The notes below the pieces were generated by a model. It saw only the letters and a list, made by a program, of their open reading frames with translations. It did no database searches and had not been told where the DNA came from. A stretch of 37,245 nt of DNA, taken from the NCBI GenBank assembly GCA_030651035.1, contig JAUSCK010000006.1:1-37245 (forward strand), given 5' to 3'. The translations under genes were made by a program, and so were the position numbers. This DNA comes from Elusimicrobiota bacterium. Its GTDB lineage: Bacteria > Elusimicrobiota > Elusimicrobia > Elusimicrobiales > UBA9959. Below, piece after piece: positions 15,001 through 19,057 of the stretch; position 1 is the stretch's first letter, and every line of letters begins with the position of its first letter.

Positions 15001-17127
15001 CCCAGGTCGGTGGAGAAGAAAACCCGGAACGCGCCGATGATGTCCTTCAGCATGGCCACGCAGTCCGACTATGTCGCGATAGGCCAGGTGAACATCACGC
15101 AGGGCGGCACCATCAGCAGCTCCACGCTGAACTACGGCGACGGGGACATCGCCAGCGTTTCCCTCTGGAAGGACGACGGCGATGGGGCCTTCAGCCCTAT
15201 AACGGATTACCGCCTGGGCTATTCGGTGAATTCAGCCACCAACCCGTTCAAGAACGGCATCCAGGTCAATCTGATGTCAGGCAACCTGCCCTACCTGGTG
15301 GTCTCAACCAGCCCGGTCGTCATGCACGTGACCTGCGACATCAGCTCAGCCACGGACCTCTCCGGCGCCGACACGCTGGGCCACCTCGCCAGCCTGTCGC
15401 TGAAGTACTTTGTCGACCTGCGCGGCCTGGGCGGCCTGCCGCTGGCCGCCGGCCAGTATGCCGGGGACAATTACCCGATGGGCTCGAACCAGGTGCTTAT
15501 CGCCCCGGCCATCATCCCGCTGACGCCGGTCTTTACGCCCATAACGCTGGCCTCCAACGGCTACCCCGCCTACGCGCTTACCGACTCCAGCGGGAACGTG
15601 GTGCAGGGAGCCGGCAATATGCCGCTTGCCAACACGGGATCCCCGCCCTGGATACGCAATAACCCGCCCGCCGGCTGCAAGGCCGGGGAGCCGCTTATAG
15701 ACATAAACGGCGACGGGATCCCGGACAACTTCGATTTCTACGGGACCGGCAAGTGCACCAATATCAGCCTCAACAACTCCGGCCTGCCCTCTTTCGATAT
15801 AGACGGGGACAACCTGCTGGACTTCGAGAGCAACATGGACTATGTGCCGGACCGCATAATGGACGACGGCGCCGGCAAGCCGCTCTATTTCCTGGGAGAC
15901 ACCGTCAAGAACGCCCGGCTGCTGCTGGCCGTCTCGGACCTGGGCTCCGTGCCCTCCGTCTGGTCCGCCAAGACCACCGAGCTGCCGGCGATGTGGAACC
16001 CCGCTTCGGGACTCGTGGTGTCGTATGAACTGTCGCTGGGCAACAGCTTCGCGAACCCCACCGATATTAAGAACGCCTGGCAGCCTACGGGGGCCTCGCT
16101 GGCCGGCAGGGTGACCAACGTGGCGCTGTCGCCGGGCCACTTCACCCGCCTGCTCACCCGCATAGACGTCAATACCTCCTCCTTCACCGTGCAGTCGTCC
16201 GCCGGGTTCGCCGCCGAAGGCATAGTCTACGTGGGCAACGAGATAATGCTGGTAAATAAGCTGGACGCCACCTCGTTCAAGATAGTGGAGCGCGGCATAC
16301 AGGGCTCGTTCAGGGGGCCGCATACCGCCTGGGGTGAGACCGTTTCCGACCGCGGCTATATCATGTCGGTGCGCGGCATAATGGCGGACGGGAGCTATGT
16401 GCCCAGCGAAAACGGCGCGCCGATAATGATCTACCGCATAGACACCACCTACCCCACGACGCCGGGCGCCCCGGAGCCGCAGGTGGCCAAGGGCCAGGCT
16501 TCCGGGCAGGCTTACACGCTCAAATGGACCGCCGCCGAAGACCCCGAGTCGAACCTCATGTCCTACGAAGTACAGGAGCGCGAGGGCACCAGCCCGGTCT
16601 GGAAGACGGTGGCGGCCATCCCCGGCTTCAAGACGGGGGGGGCCATAAACAATATCTATACGATAGGCGACACCAGCCTGCCGGGTGAAACCCCCAGGCC
16701 GCTGGGCACTTACTACACCTACAGGGTGCGCAGCTGGAACTTCGCCGGGCTGCATTCCGAGTGGTCGGATGTTTCCACCCCGGCCGGCACCACCATCGGC
16801 ACGGAGCTGCTGAGCAAGGTTTCCAGCTATCCTAACCCCGTGGATCTGCGCAAGGGCGGCGTTGAGGGAAGGGTTGACATCACTTATACACTGAACGATA
16901 ACGCCGAGGTGACGATGACGATCTACGACCTCCTTGGCTACGTGGTGCGCGAATTCAAGTTCTCGAGCGGCTCGGAGGGCGGCAAGCTGGGCCCGAACCA
17001 TGTGCTCTGGAACGGTCAGAACGGCTTGGGCGGGATCGTGGGAAAAGGCGGCTATATAGTGCGCGTGAAGGCCTCCAGCCCCAAGGGCAGCAAGGTGATA
17101 ATGCGCAAGGTGGGCGTGATACACTAG
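1..17127 (+). CDS. Giant modular surface/secreted protein with FlgD-Ig/T9SS-like C-terminal domain (5' end outside window)
   Basis: The frame is open from base 1 with no stop until TAG at 17125-17127, so the gene begins upstream and 5708 residues are visible. The GTG at 49 is internal: the codons before it already form the 'YDxxxP' motif that opens each module of the first repeat family. Order of parts: Ig-like modules (about residues 10-1200), invasin/filamin-like modules (about 1210-3380), a region with seven calcium-loop-like motifs and interspersed RG-type modules (about 3400-5450), a DxNGDG/DxDGD stretch near residues 5233-5275, an FnIII-like domain (about 5490-5600), and a C-terminal domain with 'YPNP' and 'IYDLLG' motifs (about 5603-5708). 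Such C-terminal domains mark export by T9SS/PorV-type systems, and a PorV-like gene follows directly. I infer a very long extracellular adhesin or fibre. No catalytic domain was recognised. Confidence is high that it is one real gene, moderate for function. Confidence 0.93.
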   Translation, partial: STIVTQDFIYDTQIPTVTVTSPSGADAYLGTLGYISGTSLDTNGLGEVRETYLRVKNQSLGQYWSWGTNNYTESSPDAAWFVVSTTETVLYSRWFSTGTAPGGPAGGVNLVTGSTYEMSSRVLDKAGNYNLVYSTRSITYDITKPTGAVTGLGGVSPAAFHRQISPVNGSGFDGLSGGAAGLALLNAGGAQVRILDKGIGKWWDYLAGNFSISGGDSAWFNANSGTSEGWSYTYLALPAKLDTELVTGSTYCVQYRGRDKSAPVNEGPSSDGNDALFTQPKDSVTFIADRLEPVSRVTFPRDGAHIKALVTVTGTAADANSGIAAMGQIGVSMREVSPGAGWWDGFSTGTFSASSEVFYPLSIDQAAIFAGGAWSFDSPALQHGYTYRVRVRVTDNAKPGGNVESAISSVTFVYDITAPAAAIVYPIGLSDLRGNIKAPSLVVSGTAFESYGIKSASVSVMQVGPPNFYYDPATSLFNAPSAGGPKWITAAILGLGPNYTWTVTAPALTDNKNYDLQVIADDLADNVLVPPTATTIRYDITPPASGAISPADGSFIKQLAAITGTALDPNSNPSTVAGTQIKIKRSDDQYWNGSTWGAENWLAGVAGSPAWSKTAQLPPSDNLTGLENGMLYTVQTRSYDIAGNTQTPAGILTGNSFRFDISSPTAFISQPLNGSRKISLPLVSGTASDVVPGAFNVDFPKVRLYDIALNRFWLDGTGWVDDEFGGFPEIWNVALDSSSAGGSFNWRWTPPPLTDQQRDNELRTDVKVMDRAGNYSITSSTFSFDNIPPLSRIKYPPANGALYSSMTAITGTTSDVTSGVSNVKILIWYLSGPSTYYWHTLAPHWSIDENWVAIPGAFALKGATGSPWTYSPLDFYTPGEDFAWKEGTHDGGNGKTFYIVTKARDGTTNDETALSTRTFVFDNVPPVSAPWQPGIDTAYKGLPTVYGTSTDAVTTVQDAKICILSENETAGPRYFNGSNFVNMAETWLPIMNLFQSSWTYTFGLSPFTTGQHYVVKSSATDSIGNVQNIVGRSRFLFDQLEPQSVVDSPINTMVEEDAKSLLGSSLDAGFTSGIDGSGSGVYPEAAKPWHAGKVEVMVFRDADPYIASNGPLNTSDADSSGYFWNGSTWTASAGGEIWVPAQFYDTLGNWQYTGLVCDGPGALPGDDERAAHTCWVRGDSYAAWVRVTDNAGNLQTIVSLGPKFYIAAKAASFLVTVAANPMTAGSDINLTVEARDGANGAGSTARAYQGTVNFSVDGVPGGPEVMDNDDTMDNYNGLPKRYTFLPGDYGVKTFQMRLRKAAPRTLRVADLDNVSIYGSRNVTVNPTAADRVQVIADFDTAGQLPAPGRTEAVVEGSTGTPRSKPAGSSVPFLLQVTDLYWNLVVSSAASVYVTDTDPNNGNISADGYVNFVGSTTLYRTFVSASPSGWGVTAAEQGISNPRNPSSNVPIMPQAATRLLALFPGESRVQGKWDVQPLGKTGTISSLLAGATFQTRVYGVDEYYNTDTTAGFKVYASIPTDPYDINPSSNTLVSGATAFIFTPVVAATHTIKAESSALAGAASVYYTPDPVTVWWNRPVKLHLIAPGQGLLPGLPTYGANPSPGGKSGSPGALTAGATAEMAVYLVDEYYNVVKGTTPFMAVSSNTPNIQIAFLNDANIQGRGMHPDPYQRSLLAGTTTFSVIPVTRNLSPGLSVQVTGFGGIGAQFSTDTVSGIVVNPAPARKLLLLVPTEAVAEGASGGKTGTAGPLTAGATYTITVRSMDIYGNLANDGRSVKLKSNDIYAVHPPAQLLDGGIADFIMGFVPSAATSNLVIDAIDFDSIEPKLSTSTDSGIVVNPGTASRLIVLLPTQYLVPGKVVAPFGVEGNISTQTAGVGFNSLVYAADTRYNRVTAGVPDKTLHVTTNDPFAADLGNFSMTAGSATLNNVILRTGGPRALTVNDPGGLGTTISGGFLLVPFTPTKLRAMIPGESRVAGSTTTGRSGADDGERQAGFPFTVTVDITDSFWNLTPGASQQVSLVADDLSATVVPPSQVITGSATFTVTPRRAGNTVLTAAMGSPAVPGGPTLAPDTATTILVAPGIPTRLLLVLPGESFSQGSATGRSGQAAAWKAGTDLGVRVYVVDDYFNKVPGRPADVKVNTPTDAYVPAVSTASLNTTLGYTDLILFSMRRAATHYLTVSDFLSSGLAVDLPSSTFTVRAADPMGLQLLLPGETAVPGSGNYPSGGKTVGASSQTAGTGFFATVNLVDRYMNVSQDLSVGPTVYLVTSDIYDIDSDSVPLNYGTNQVPLNLVTKVNSASARAYPVNIADNYVCSGNFGGVCLADDAAARVSFKVYASTAVRLEVVLPGQTLVEGKCAVSPPCRNASLAWPGRSGPPAQHTIGLGPLFAGIFLTDMFFNKATEASAADKDTNPIAVMPEVGVTMPGDTKTAPPAVQTLSNGSAVFSLDARTSISSYTVLAATSAVSPAGTGLYQSGISTLTVNPGPAASMAYVVASTNVVAGTPFSALLYVKDAYGNICSTGPNVYRGTATFVVTDQAKNIQDPVLIALTTSYYASDYGVKNLVNWFKLHKAGPDAIGARDSLNSAISVTPLLSLYVSHGPPTIYRVTPNLDEEVPAGSLISRAVREITGQLADSFDNNIPQAGLPAYVMMGEVYGSTGSINYKSGVTWFSVGTSTLVYTDALGQVGVSTPLGYQVSSKSGDWARVWIGTTTVPLSRAAYDTYAAARQNLSGQLATTGGTPSKLVYVSSQPAAWVGIQEVLENGNGAFFTVERRDDFDNVTRQEETGVYLGIPSAQVAVHTGLGRTMGTVGNVVGDYGFRDTENSEFITALIIPINQTQASFRYHDRTASYSGVSPAANDFEDGRPGYWQLEARSGAMQPAIHQLRVNPSGITQVAFGNAPRSMTAGKLKDRFGIVQVFRPELRDTFANPSVATAAVRVALSTHTRQASLINDSFSFSISSAFSGAFPPVFASTISFLDIPLDAYSATFYYLDTAASSVYASSAAPIKPILGLSVPEMVNWAASTQSVTIVPDLTYRVNVSSAAGQSLTAGATSQNFMLSIEDHYGNPTPVAGGQEDAADAGIAFTLDSTSLGGTKFSAPDPGYFMSKPGSARMLLGQASTSFYLIDTLVSAPTHQLTVNTVLSKGWLPAISSYTVTPAPPDHVVFHTTPRRLVAGTTVQYYLGLATATVVSVALKDRYENNTTTNSPVTVRFSAVRNTTYGGIDPSVPVLSSNPSWKLLKTNPLDLDIPVGYSYANIYVWDTIVGSTTITADPSIPADSLTLPSISQDQYITPSSASYFTLHHTYTLGSPLRVRAPGYLTLRARDPYGNAATGDSINGKYYVGKIKMATNSQGSADLWAYPQNTTDYTFTTADRGEHQLLVQDTLVENLKVTVTDYNLPLIFGYTNDSGRGVPVYSNADVVLSGLVITPRDFAPEDPLPADKRAIGITKRSIYQGDGVIADIPSPVPMLRLAMRTAPAGAPPAFLKSVQIKSSGTLTFSDIIEVGMYADNPAPGKGSLGTFEGETELGGSPVDIFMSSGTYDPAMMGWNFEDLIAKVSTAAIVSNTSRNFFFTVRMSTVAATPRSFALVMDNPDFIVLDSTFVGVAYNNFPIVTATSPVSNQPATIKIGGSDIGAWWKPANSASGRYNYVQQGTERAAFLAIQAWTENFIGTIRSFRIIKTGTGAGSDLKSVRLFLDDGSGVFDQAIDKEVTDPANPPTFDPADPGTFVLPLYNPGVDGTVSIATRTYFVVYEFTADAVPSPFYDPPRPETLITHGARLENSAVSLLDGVVGAFSPIVSSTVPLYATADMVYLQDVNKAAPNDFSKPSFVTQNDVNKAVARLTLEIKDSAGSAVWRGLKLDRWVTGSENGNTAAWNKVTDVKRISLWYDSTRDGLLQSTSAVKDIEVVLIGAQTRTFPYDTLRLPLKSTDTVIRVTDIQKFFPSDSPFPRTPGRLIMNDGQSDPSLKEVIYYSTVDVVANTFGGLTRFAEGTTNSVVWGSGTVISGQAVLPLIGEAGGTEGQVLYTEPKDYFVTYDINPLANVSAAAYLGMAIRSTDYFSIDYPKFMSPAIIGVATPGKTLSLIGRVAEYADAVTVRATDTVTGGTLQQKAVDQTIMNFTIETSVADAIWRWVLVYATGTVVKEGTATGDVSAVKVWYDKDNNGFLGSADPLIGTGVFGNTIFGPLAARVDISTQRVVTSAEADSLQLSRRYFVTYDIKASAMPNDSLGNPRFLGAYLKPESFPTGSPGAEDPSKNSISLPNFFSQATSNLSFTSRLRELISAPSTVTVRTEPIFSPGGGASALSTRLAQDIAGGLPGGTTDSAWLVVSTAGLPSSGYIIVDNEIVRYAGTAFGALTTVIRGSFNTPVVAHSSGSVVGGMVSQGLDNYPYMKMTMATSGYGVRWRGFKLSRKQPAGINGYDSDVGTIRVWKDNGNGLFDRDPVSGRNTSDIVVGYGSFGVNDPVGKATILVADPALNKQNYVVVSATPTVIFVSMDIDKASKFSHAQLNPQNDVLGVEVVSEANFIFGPDNSGHDAQFLTPAAGPVSVLMPTLNNISLTPEDISPVSTTQNDKNVGLLSMRMRVDKTSALLEAVRLNRRGSANDSDIDLIKVWRDSNDNCLLDSVDTATNTAGLYPNLMTYGNEAYSSGTLNVVLKTPIVVTTNTSCAFITYDMSQFALVGSSAALNINSIADFTVGIPNTLSLSTSPINTMPIIVLEIPSNVTLGATDMAAELVQVGGVGQAQAGVPMARFNLATEAGNARWSAIKLQRTGASNDPNAPFARNTDVKFISIVQDSNQNDLLDVNDVNVSEARTTLAVLFASTDTVPFQLVVESTAGFPSAGRLYISGAELASYSGTGISASGKPYLTVTSRGEKLGDLMTPHISHAALASVRKVDVFDQESTLNTQLTVFLSQVQTLSPLPQTYFGVFDIGEMATKANKVGLMIRDKSWLTVNVPHDISPSIYIGVTKVLPKGTYIDVFPFSSSLVPIRAITLRVTGTDVSPRSVEKKTRNAPMMSFSMATQSDYVAIGQVNITQGGTISSSTLNYGDGDIASVSLWKDDGDGAFSPITDYRLGYSVNSATNPFKNGIQVNLMSGNLPYLVVSTSPVVMHVTCDISSATDLSGADTLGHLASLSLKYFVDLRGLGGLPLAAGQYAGDNYPMGSNQVLIAPAIIPLTPVFTPITLASNGYPAYALTDSSGNVVQGAGNMPLANTGSPPWIRNNPPAGCKAGEPLIDINGDGIPDNFDFYGTGKCTNISLNNSGLPSFDIDGDNLLDFESNMDYVPDRIMDDGAGKPLYFLGDTVKNARLLLAVSDLGSVPSVWSAKTTELPAMWNPASGLVVSYELSLGNSFANPTDIKNAWQPTGASLAGRVTNVALSPGHFTRLLTRIDVNTSSFTVQSSAGFAAEGIVYVGNEIMLVNKLDATSFKIVERGIQGSFRGPHTAWGETVSDRGYIMSVRGIMADGSYVPSENGAPIMIYRIDTTYPTTPGAPEPQVAKGQASGQAYTLKWTAAEDPESNLMSYEVQEREGTSPVWKTVAAIPGFKTGGAINNIYTIGDTSLPGETPRPLGTYYTYRVRSWNFAGLHSEWSDVSTPAGTTIGTELLSKVSSYPNPVDLRKGGVEGRVDITYTLNDNAEVTMTIYDLLGYVVREFKFSSGSEGGKLGPNHVLWNGQNGLGGIVGKGGYIVRVKASSPKGSKVIMRKVGVIH
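28..3630 (+). repeat. Tandem Ig-like modules in the giant protein (about nine copies)
   Basis: A motif of the form F-x-[YF]-D-x-x-x-P recurs at about nt 28, 417, 858, 1240, 1612, 1975, 2350, 2760 and 3108, a spacing of roughly 350-440 nt (115-147 residues). Most copies are followed by a 'V-x-G-T-[AST]-x-D' strand and often a W/NGS-x-W turn. This resembles bacterial Ig-like beta-sandwich modules of cell-surface proteins. Copies are well diverged, not recent duplications. Confidence 0.8.
3634..10170 (+). repeat. Invasin/filamin-like beta modules with 'LLLPGE' and 'TAG' motifs (about fifteen copies)
   Basis: Modules begin with a strand like R-L-x-x-x-L-P-G-E/Q at about nt 4366, 4732, 5161, 5518, 5878, 6241, 6604 and 7012. 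More divergent starts lie near 3634, 3988, 7453, 8215, 8668, 9097 and 9475. Each continues with a T-A-G-[AT] turn and a 'D-x-[YF]-x-N' motif (for example DEYYN, DDYFN, DRYMN, DHYGN). The spacing is about 360-440 nt. The pattern matches Big_1/invasin or filamin-type Ig domains that build long surface stalks. Confidence 0.75.
11068..15216 (+). repeat. Seven calcium-loop-like repeats (WxDxxxDGxxD type)
   Basis: A strand-loop motif with hydrophobic-x-W/F followed by an acidic loop (D-x-[DNST]-x-[DN]-G/D-x-[LF]) recurs near nt 11068, 11647, 12454, 13276, 13825, 14365 and 15157. Examples are VWYDKDNNGFL, VWKDNGNGLF and LWKDDGDGAF. This is the geometry of EF-hand/dockerin-like calcium sites. Between them lie four modules of a different type (about 11782-12012, 12952-13131, 14461-14685, 16171-16350) with a 'sAGFPsxGxxxxxxE' strand and usually a later 'RG' motif. 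Calcium binding is inferred from motif only. Confidence 0.65.
16805..17124 (+). other. C-terminal FlgD-Ig/T9SS type A-like sorting domain of the giant protein
   Basis: The last ~105 residues contain YPNP, a 'TYTLNDNAEVTMTIYDLLG' strand pair, 'VR' after it, a W-N/D-G-x-N-x-x-G turn and a final G-x-Y-I-V-R-V strand. This is the canonical pattern of FlgD_ig/T9SS type A C-terminal domains. In Bacteroidota the equivalent domain is recognised by PorV and the T9SS translocon. The neighbouring PorV-like gene supports the same role here. Confidence 0.8.
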
Positions 17128-17151
17128 ATTGACCTGTCAAGCCCTACCCCC

Positions 17152-17179
17152 TTGACAAACAGGTTTTATGTGGTATACT
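17152..17179 (+). promoter_or_regulatory. Sigma70-type promoter with consensus -35 and extended -10
   Basis: TTGACA at 17152-17157 is followed after 16 nt by TATACT at 17174-17179. The preceding TGG makes an extended -10 (TGn). It starts only 24 nt after the giant gene's stop and would begin a transcript near 17186, upstream of the riboswitch. It is the best promoter-like sequence in the window. Confidence 0.8.
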
Positions 17180-17223
17180 ATTAATGCAGTAAATATGTAA
17201 CTGTTTTGTAATGCTGTACTGTT

Positions 17224-17302
17224 ACGATAATAGCAAAGCCGGTTAACGTCGGCGGCGCAAAGTCAAGACCCGCTAAATATGCGGGGGTCAGACTACCGAA
17301 AA
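17224..17302 (+). promoter_or_regulatory. Cyclic-di-GMP-I (GEMM-I) riboswitch
   Basis: Hallmarks of the GEMM-I aptamer occur in order: AGCAAAGCC (17232-17240), GGCGCAAAGTC (17253-17263) and GACTACCGAA (17291-17300). These match the GGCAAACC, GACGCAAAGCC and GUUACCGA blocks of the Vibrio Vc2 class. P2 pairs GCCGGT with GTCGGC wobbles and closes with a UAAC tetraloop, a UMAC loop of GNRA-like fold in place of the usual GAAA. P3 pairs GACCCGC with GCGGGGGTC with two extra Gs. It lies between a strong promoter and the PorV-like gene, so it likely senses c-di-GMP to control that gene and perhaps the motor genes. Whether it acts as an ON or OFF switch cannot be told. Confidence 0.85.
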
Positions 17303-17350
17303 ACGATGAAACGCAATTATTGTATTGCTTTTGCCCCCTTGGCTATATTA

Positions 17351-17373
17351 CTGAAGCGTGTAATGCGCTTCAG
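17351..17373 (+). promoter_or_regulatory. Hairpin presenting the PorV-like start codon (possible riboswitch expression platform)
   Basis: CTGAAGCG (17351-17358) pairs perfectly with CGCTTCAG (17366-17373) around the 7-nt loop TGTAATG, which contains the preferred ATG (17363-17365). The weak GAAG ribosome site is in the 5' stem. No U-run follows, so translational control is likelier than termination. Confidence 0.5.
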
Positions 17374-18916
17374 CGTATCCATGGGGCTTTTTATTGCGTT
17401 CTCGGCGGTCCTGTGCATGGCCCAGAGCGGCGGCCAGCCCGGGCAGTTCATGAGCTACGGCGCCGGCGCCAGGAGCCTCGGGATGGGCGGGGCCTTCTTC
17501 GCGGTGGCCGACGACGCCTCGGCCTCCTACTGGAACCCCGCCGCCCTGACCCTGCTCGAGCGCAAGGAATTTTCCGCCATGCAGGCCTCGATGTTCGCCG
17601 ACACCACACTGAACTTCTTCACCTACGCGCACCCCACCACCACCAAGGGCACCTGGGCTGTCAGCATGACGCAGCTCAAGTCGGTGGGCTTCGAGAAGAT
17701 AGAGATCACCGCCAACCCCGGCGGCGACGAGATCATAGATATCAAAACCCTGGGAACCTTCGACAGCGTAGAGCGCGCGCTGGCTTTCTCCTGGGGCCGC
17801 GACGTTTCCGATAAACTCTCCTTCGGCATCATGGCCAAGAACATAACCCGCACGCTGGACACTTCGGCCGACTCCTTCAACGCCATAGACGTGGCCATGC
17901 TGCAGAAGTTCTCCAAGACCTACCGGGCCGCCATAGGCGTGCAGAACGTCTTCTCGATGGCCTCCGGCGACACCGAGGACAAGCTGCCGCTGATCCTGAA
18001 GTTAGGCCAGGCGCTGAGCCTCTTCAAGGGCAACCTGCTGTTCGGCTTCGACATCATGAAGCCCCAGACCGCCGACATGAACTGGCGCTTCGGCGGCGAG
18101 TACTGGCTGATGTACTGGGCCGCGCTCCGCTTCGGCGTGATGGGCGCCCCCGGCATACAGGAGGCCGATTTCGGCCTGGGCATCAAGTACAAGGACCTGG
18201 GCTTCGACGTGGCGCAGGGCGTGCACGCGCTGGGCACCACCACCCGCTTCTCGGTCACCATGCGCATGGGCCAGTCCAACAAGGGCAAGCACGACCGCGA
18301 GGTCCGCGAGATAGTCCGCCAGGCCCTGCAGTACTTCAAGGCCGGCTACTTCAGCCGCGCCATGGAGAAGCTCCGCGCGGCGATGGACGCCGACCCGGGC
18401 AACGCCGAAATACGCCGCATGGTCACCCGCCTGCAGGGCGCCATAGACTATGTGCCCACCGCCACCGGCAGCGAGGAAGTGCCCACCCTCACCCGCCGCG
18501 GCATCATCGGCTACGTGGACGGCAAGGATATACGCGCCTCGGTCAACGTGCTGCGCCACGCCTTCAACAAAGACGCCAAGAACGACCGCCTGCTCTCGCT
18601 GCTGAACCTGGTGGAGAGGGAGGCCGGCGTGAGCGAGCTCACCCGCAAGCCCGAAGGCCCCGAGATCTTCACCTACATAGACCAGCGGACCTACGACGCC
18701 CGCCAGTCTATCTACGACGGCAAGTACGACATGGCCATGAAGCGCGCCCAGGACATCCTGGACCTGGAGCCCAACAACGAGACCGCGCTGGAGATCATGG
18801 GCAGCGCCTTCTACCTTATGGACCAGAAGGAGAAGGCCAAAGTGATCTGGGAGAAGGTGATAGAGATCAACCCCGGTAACACCATGGTGAAGAATTTCCT
18901 GAAACAGGTCAAATAA
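17363..18916 (+). CDS. PorV/UPF0164-like outer-membrane barrel protein with C-terminal TPRs
   Basis: Starting at ATG 17363 gives a 517-residue protein with a normal signal peptide (hydrophobic core IAFSAVLCMA before QSGG). The in-frame ATGs at 17279 and 17306 would start in or next to the riboswitch and give a poor signal peptide. After the signal the sequence 'GARSLGMGGAFFAVADDASASYWNPAAL' type pattern (cited in pieces: ARSLGMGGAF, ADDASA, WNPAAL) is diagnostic of UPF0164/PorV-PorQ barrels related to FadL. About residues 25-310 form the barrel. Two TPR-like stretches follow (about 315-360 and 435-517), probably periplasmic. PorV carries T9SS substrates across the outer membrane; here the giant protein upstream is the obvious client. 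Regulation by c-di-GMP is suggested by the leader. The barrel-TPR fusion is unlike Bacteroidota PorV. Confidence 0.85.
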   Translation: MRFSVSMGLFIAFSAVLCMAQSGGQPGQFMSYGAGARSLGMGGAFFAVADDASASYWNPAALTLLERKEFSAMQASMFADTTLNFFTYAHPTTTKGTWAVSMTQLKSVGFEKIEITANPGGDEIIDIKTLGTFDSVERALAFSWGRDVSDKLSFGIMAKNITRTLDTSADSFNAIDVAMLQKFSKTYRAAIGVQNVFSMASGDTEDKLPLILKLGQALSLFKGNLLFGFDIMKPQTADMNWRFGGEYWLMYWAALRFGVMGAPGIQEADFGLGIKYKDLGFDVAQGVHALGTTTRFSVTMRMGQSNKGKHDREVREIVRQALQYFKAGYFSRAMEKLRAAMDADPGNAEIRRMVTRLQGAIDYVPTATGSEEVPTLTRRGIIGYVDGKDIRASVNVLRHAFNKDAKNDRLLSLLNLVEREAGVSELTRKPEGPEIFTYIDQRTYDARQSIYDGKYDMAMKRAQDILDLEPNNETALEIMGSAFYLMDQKEKAKVIWEKVIEINPGNTMVKNFLKQVK

Positions 18917-18920
18917 GATT

Positions 18921-18996
18921 GAACATGGATAGACAGGATATACAGGATTTTTGTTTCTCTTTTTTTATCCTGCCTATCCTGCTCATCGATGTGAAT
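18921..18996. repeat. Intergenic inverted repeat, 9-nt-period family, copy A
   Basis: The left arm has the period-9 units GATAGACAG/GATATACAG/GAT and the right arm ATCCTGCCT/ATCCTGCTC/ATCGATGTG; the arms are complementary around a T-rich loop. It fills the gap after the PorV-like gene. Related copies lie at 26653-26730, 32215-32284, 32321-32377 and 33391-33464. It may form a transcript-end hairpin. Confidence 0.85.
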
Positions 18997-19057
18997 ATCC
19001 TTTCTTCTATGTTTCCGAAACTTTTTGGTAATACGGTAAAGATAGAATGATTACTAT

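Noticed and set aside
17279-17281. ATG at 17279 as start of the PorV-like gene
   Set aside because: It is in the P3 loop region of the riboswitch and gives a long non-signal-like extension; 17363 gives a normal signal peptide.
17363-18916. Complete type IX secretion system
   Set aside because: Only a PorV-like protein and a T9SS-like CTD are seen; no PorU, SprA/Sov, GldKLMN or PorZ homologue was recognised in the window.
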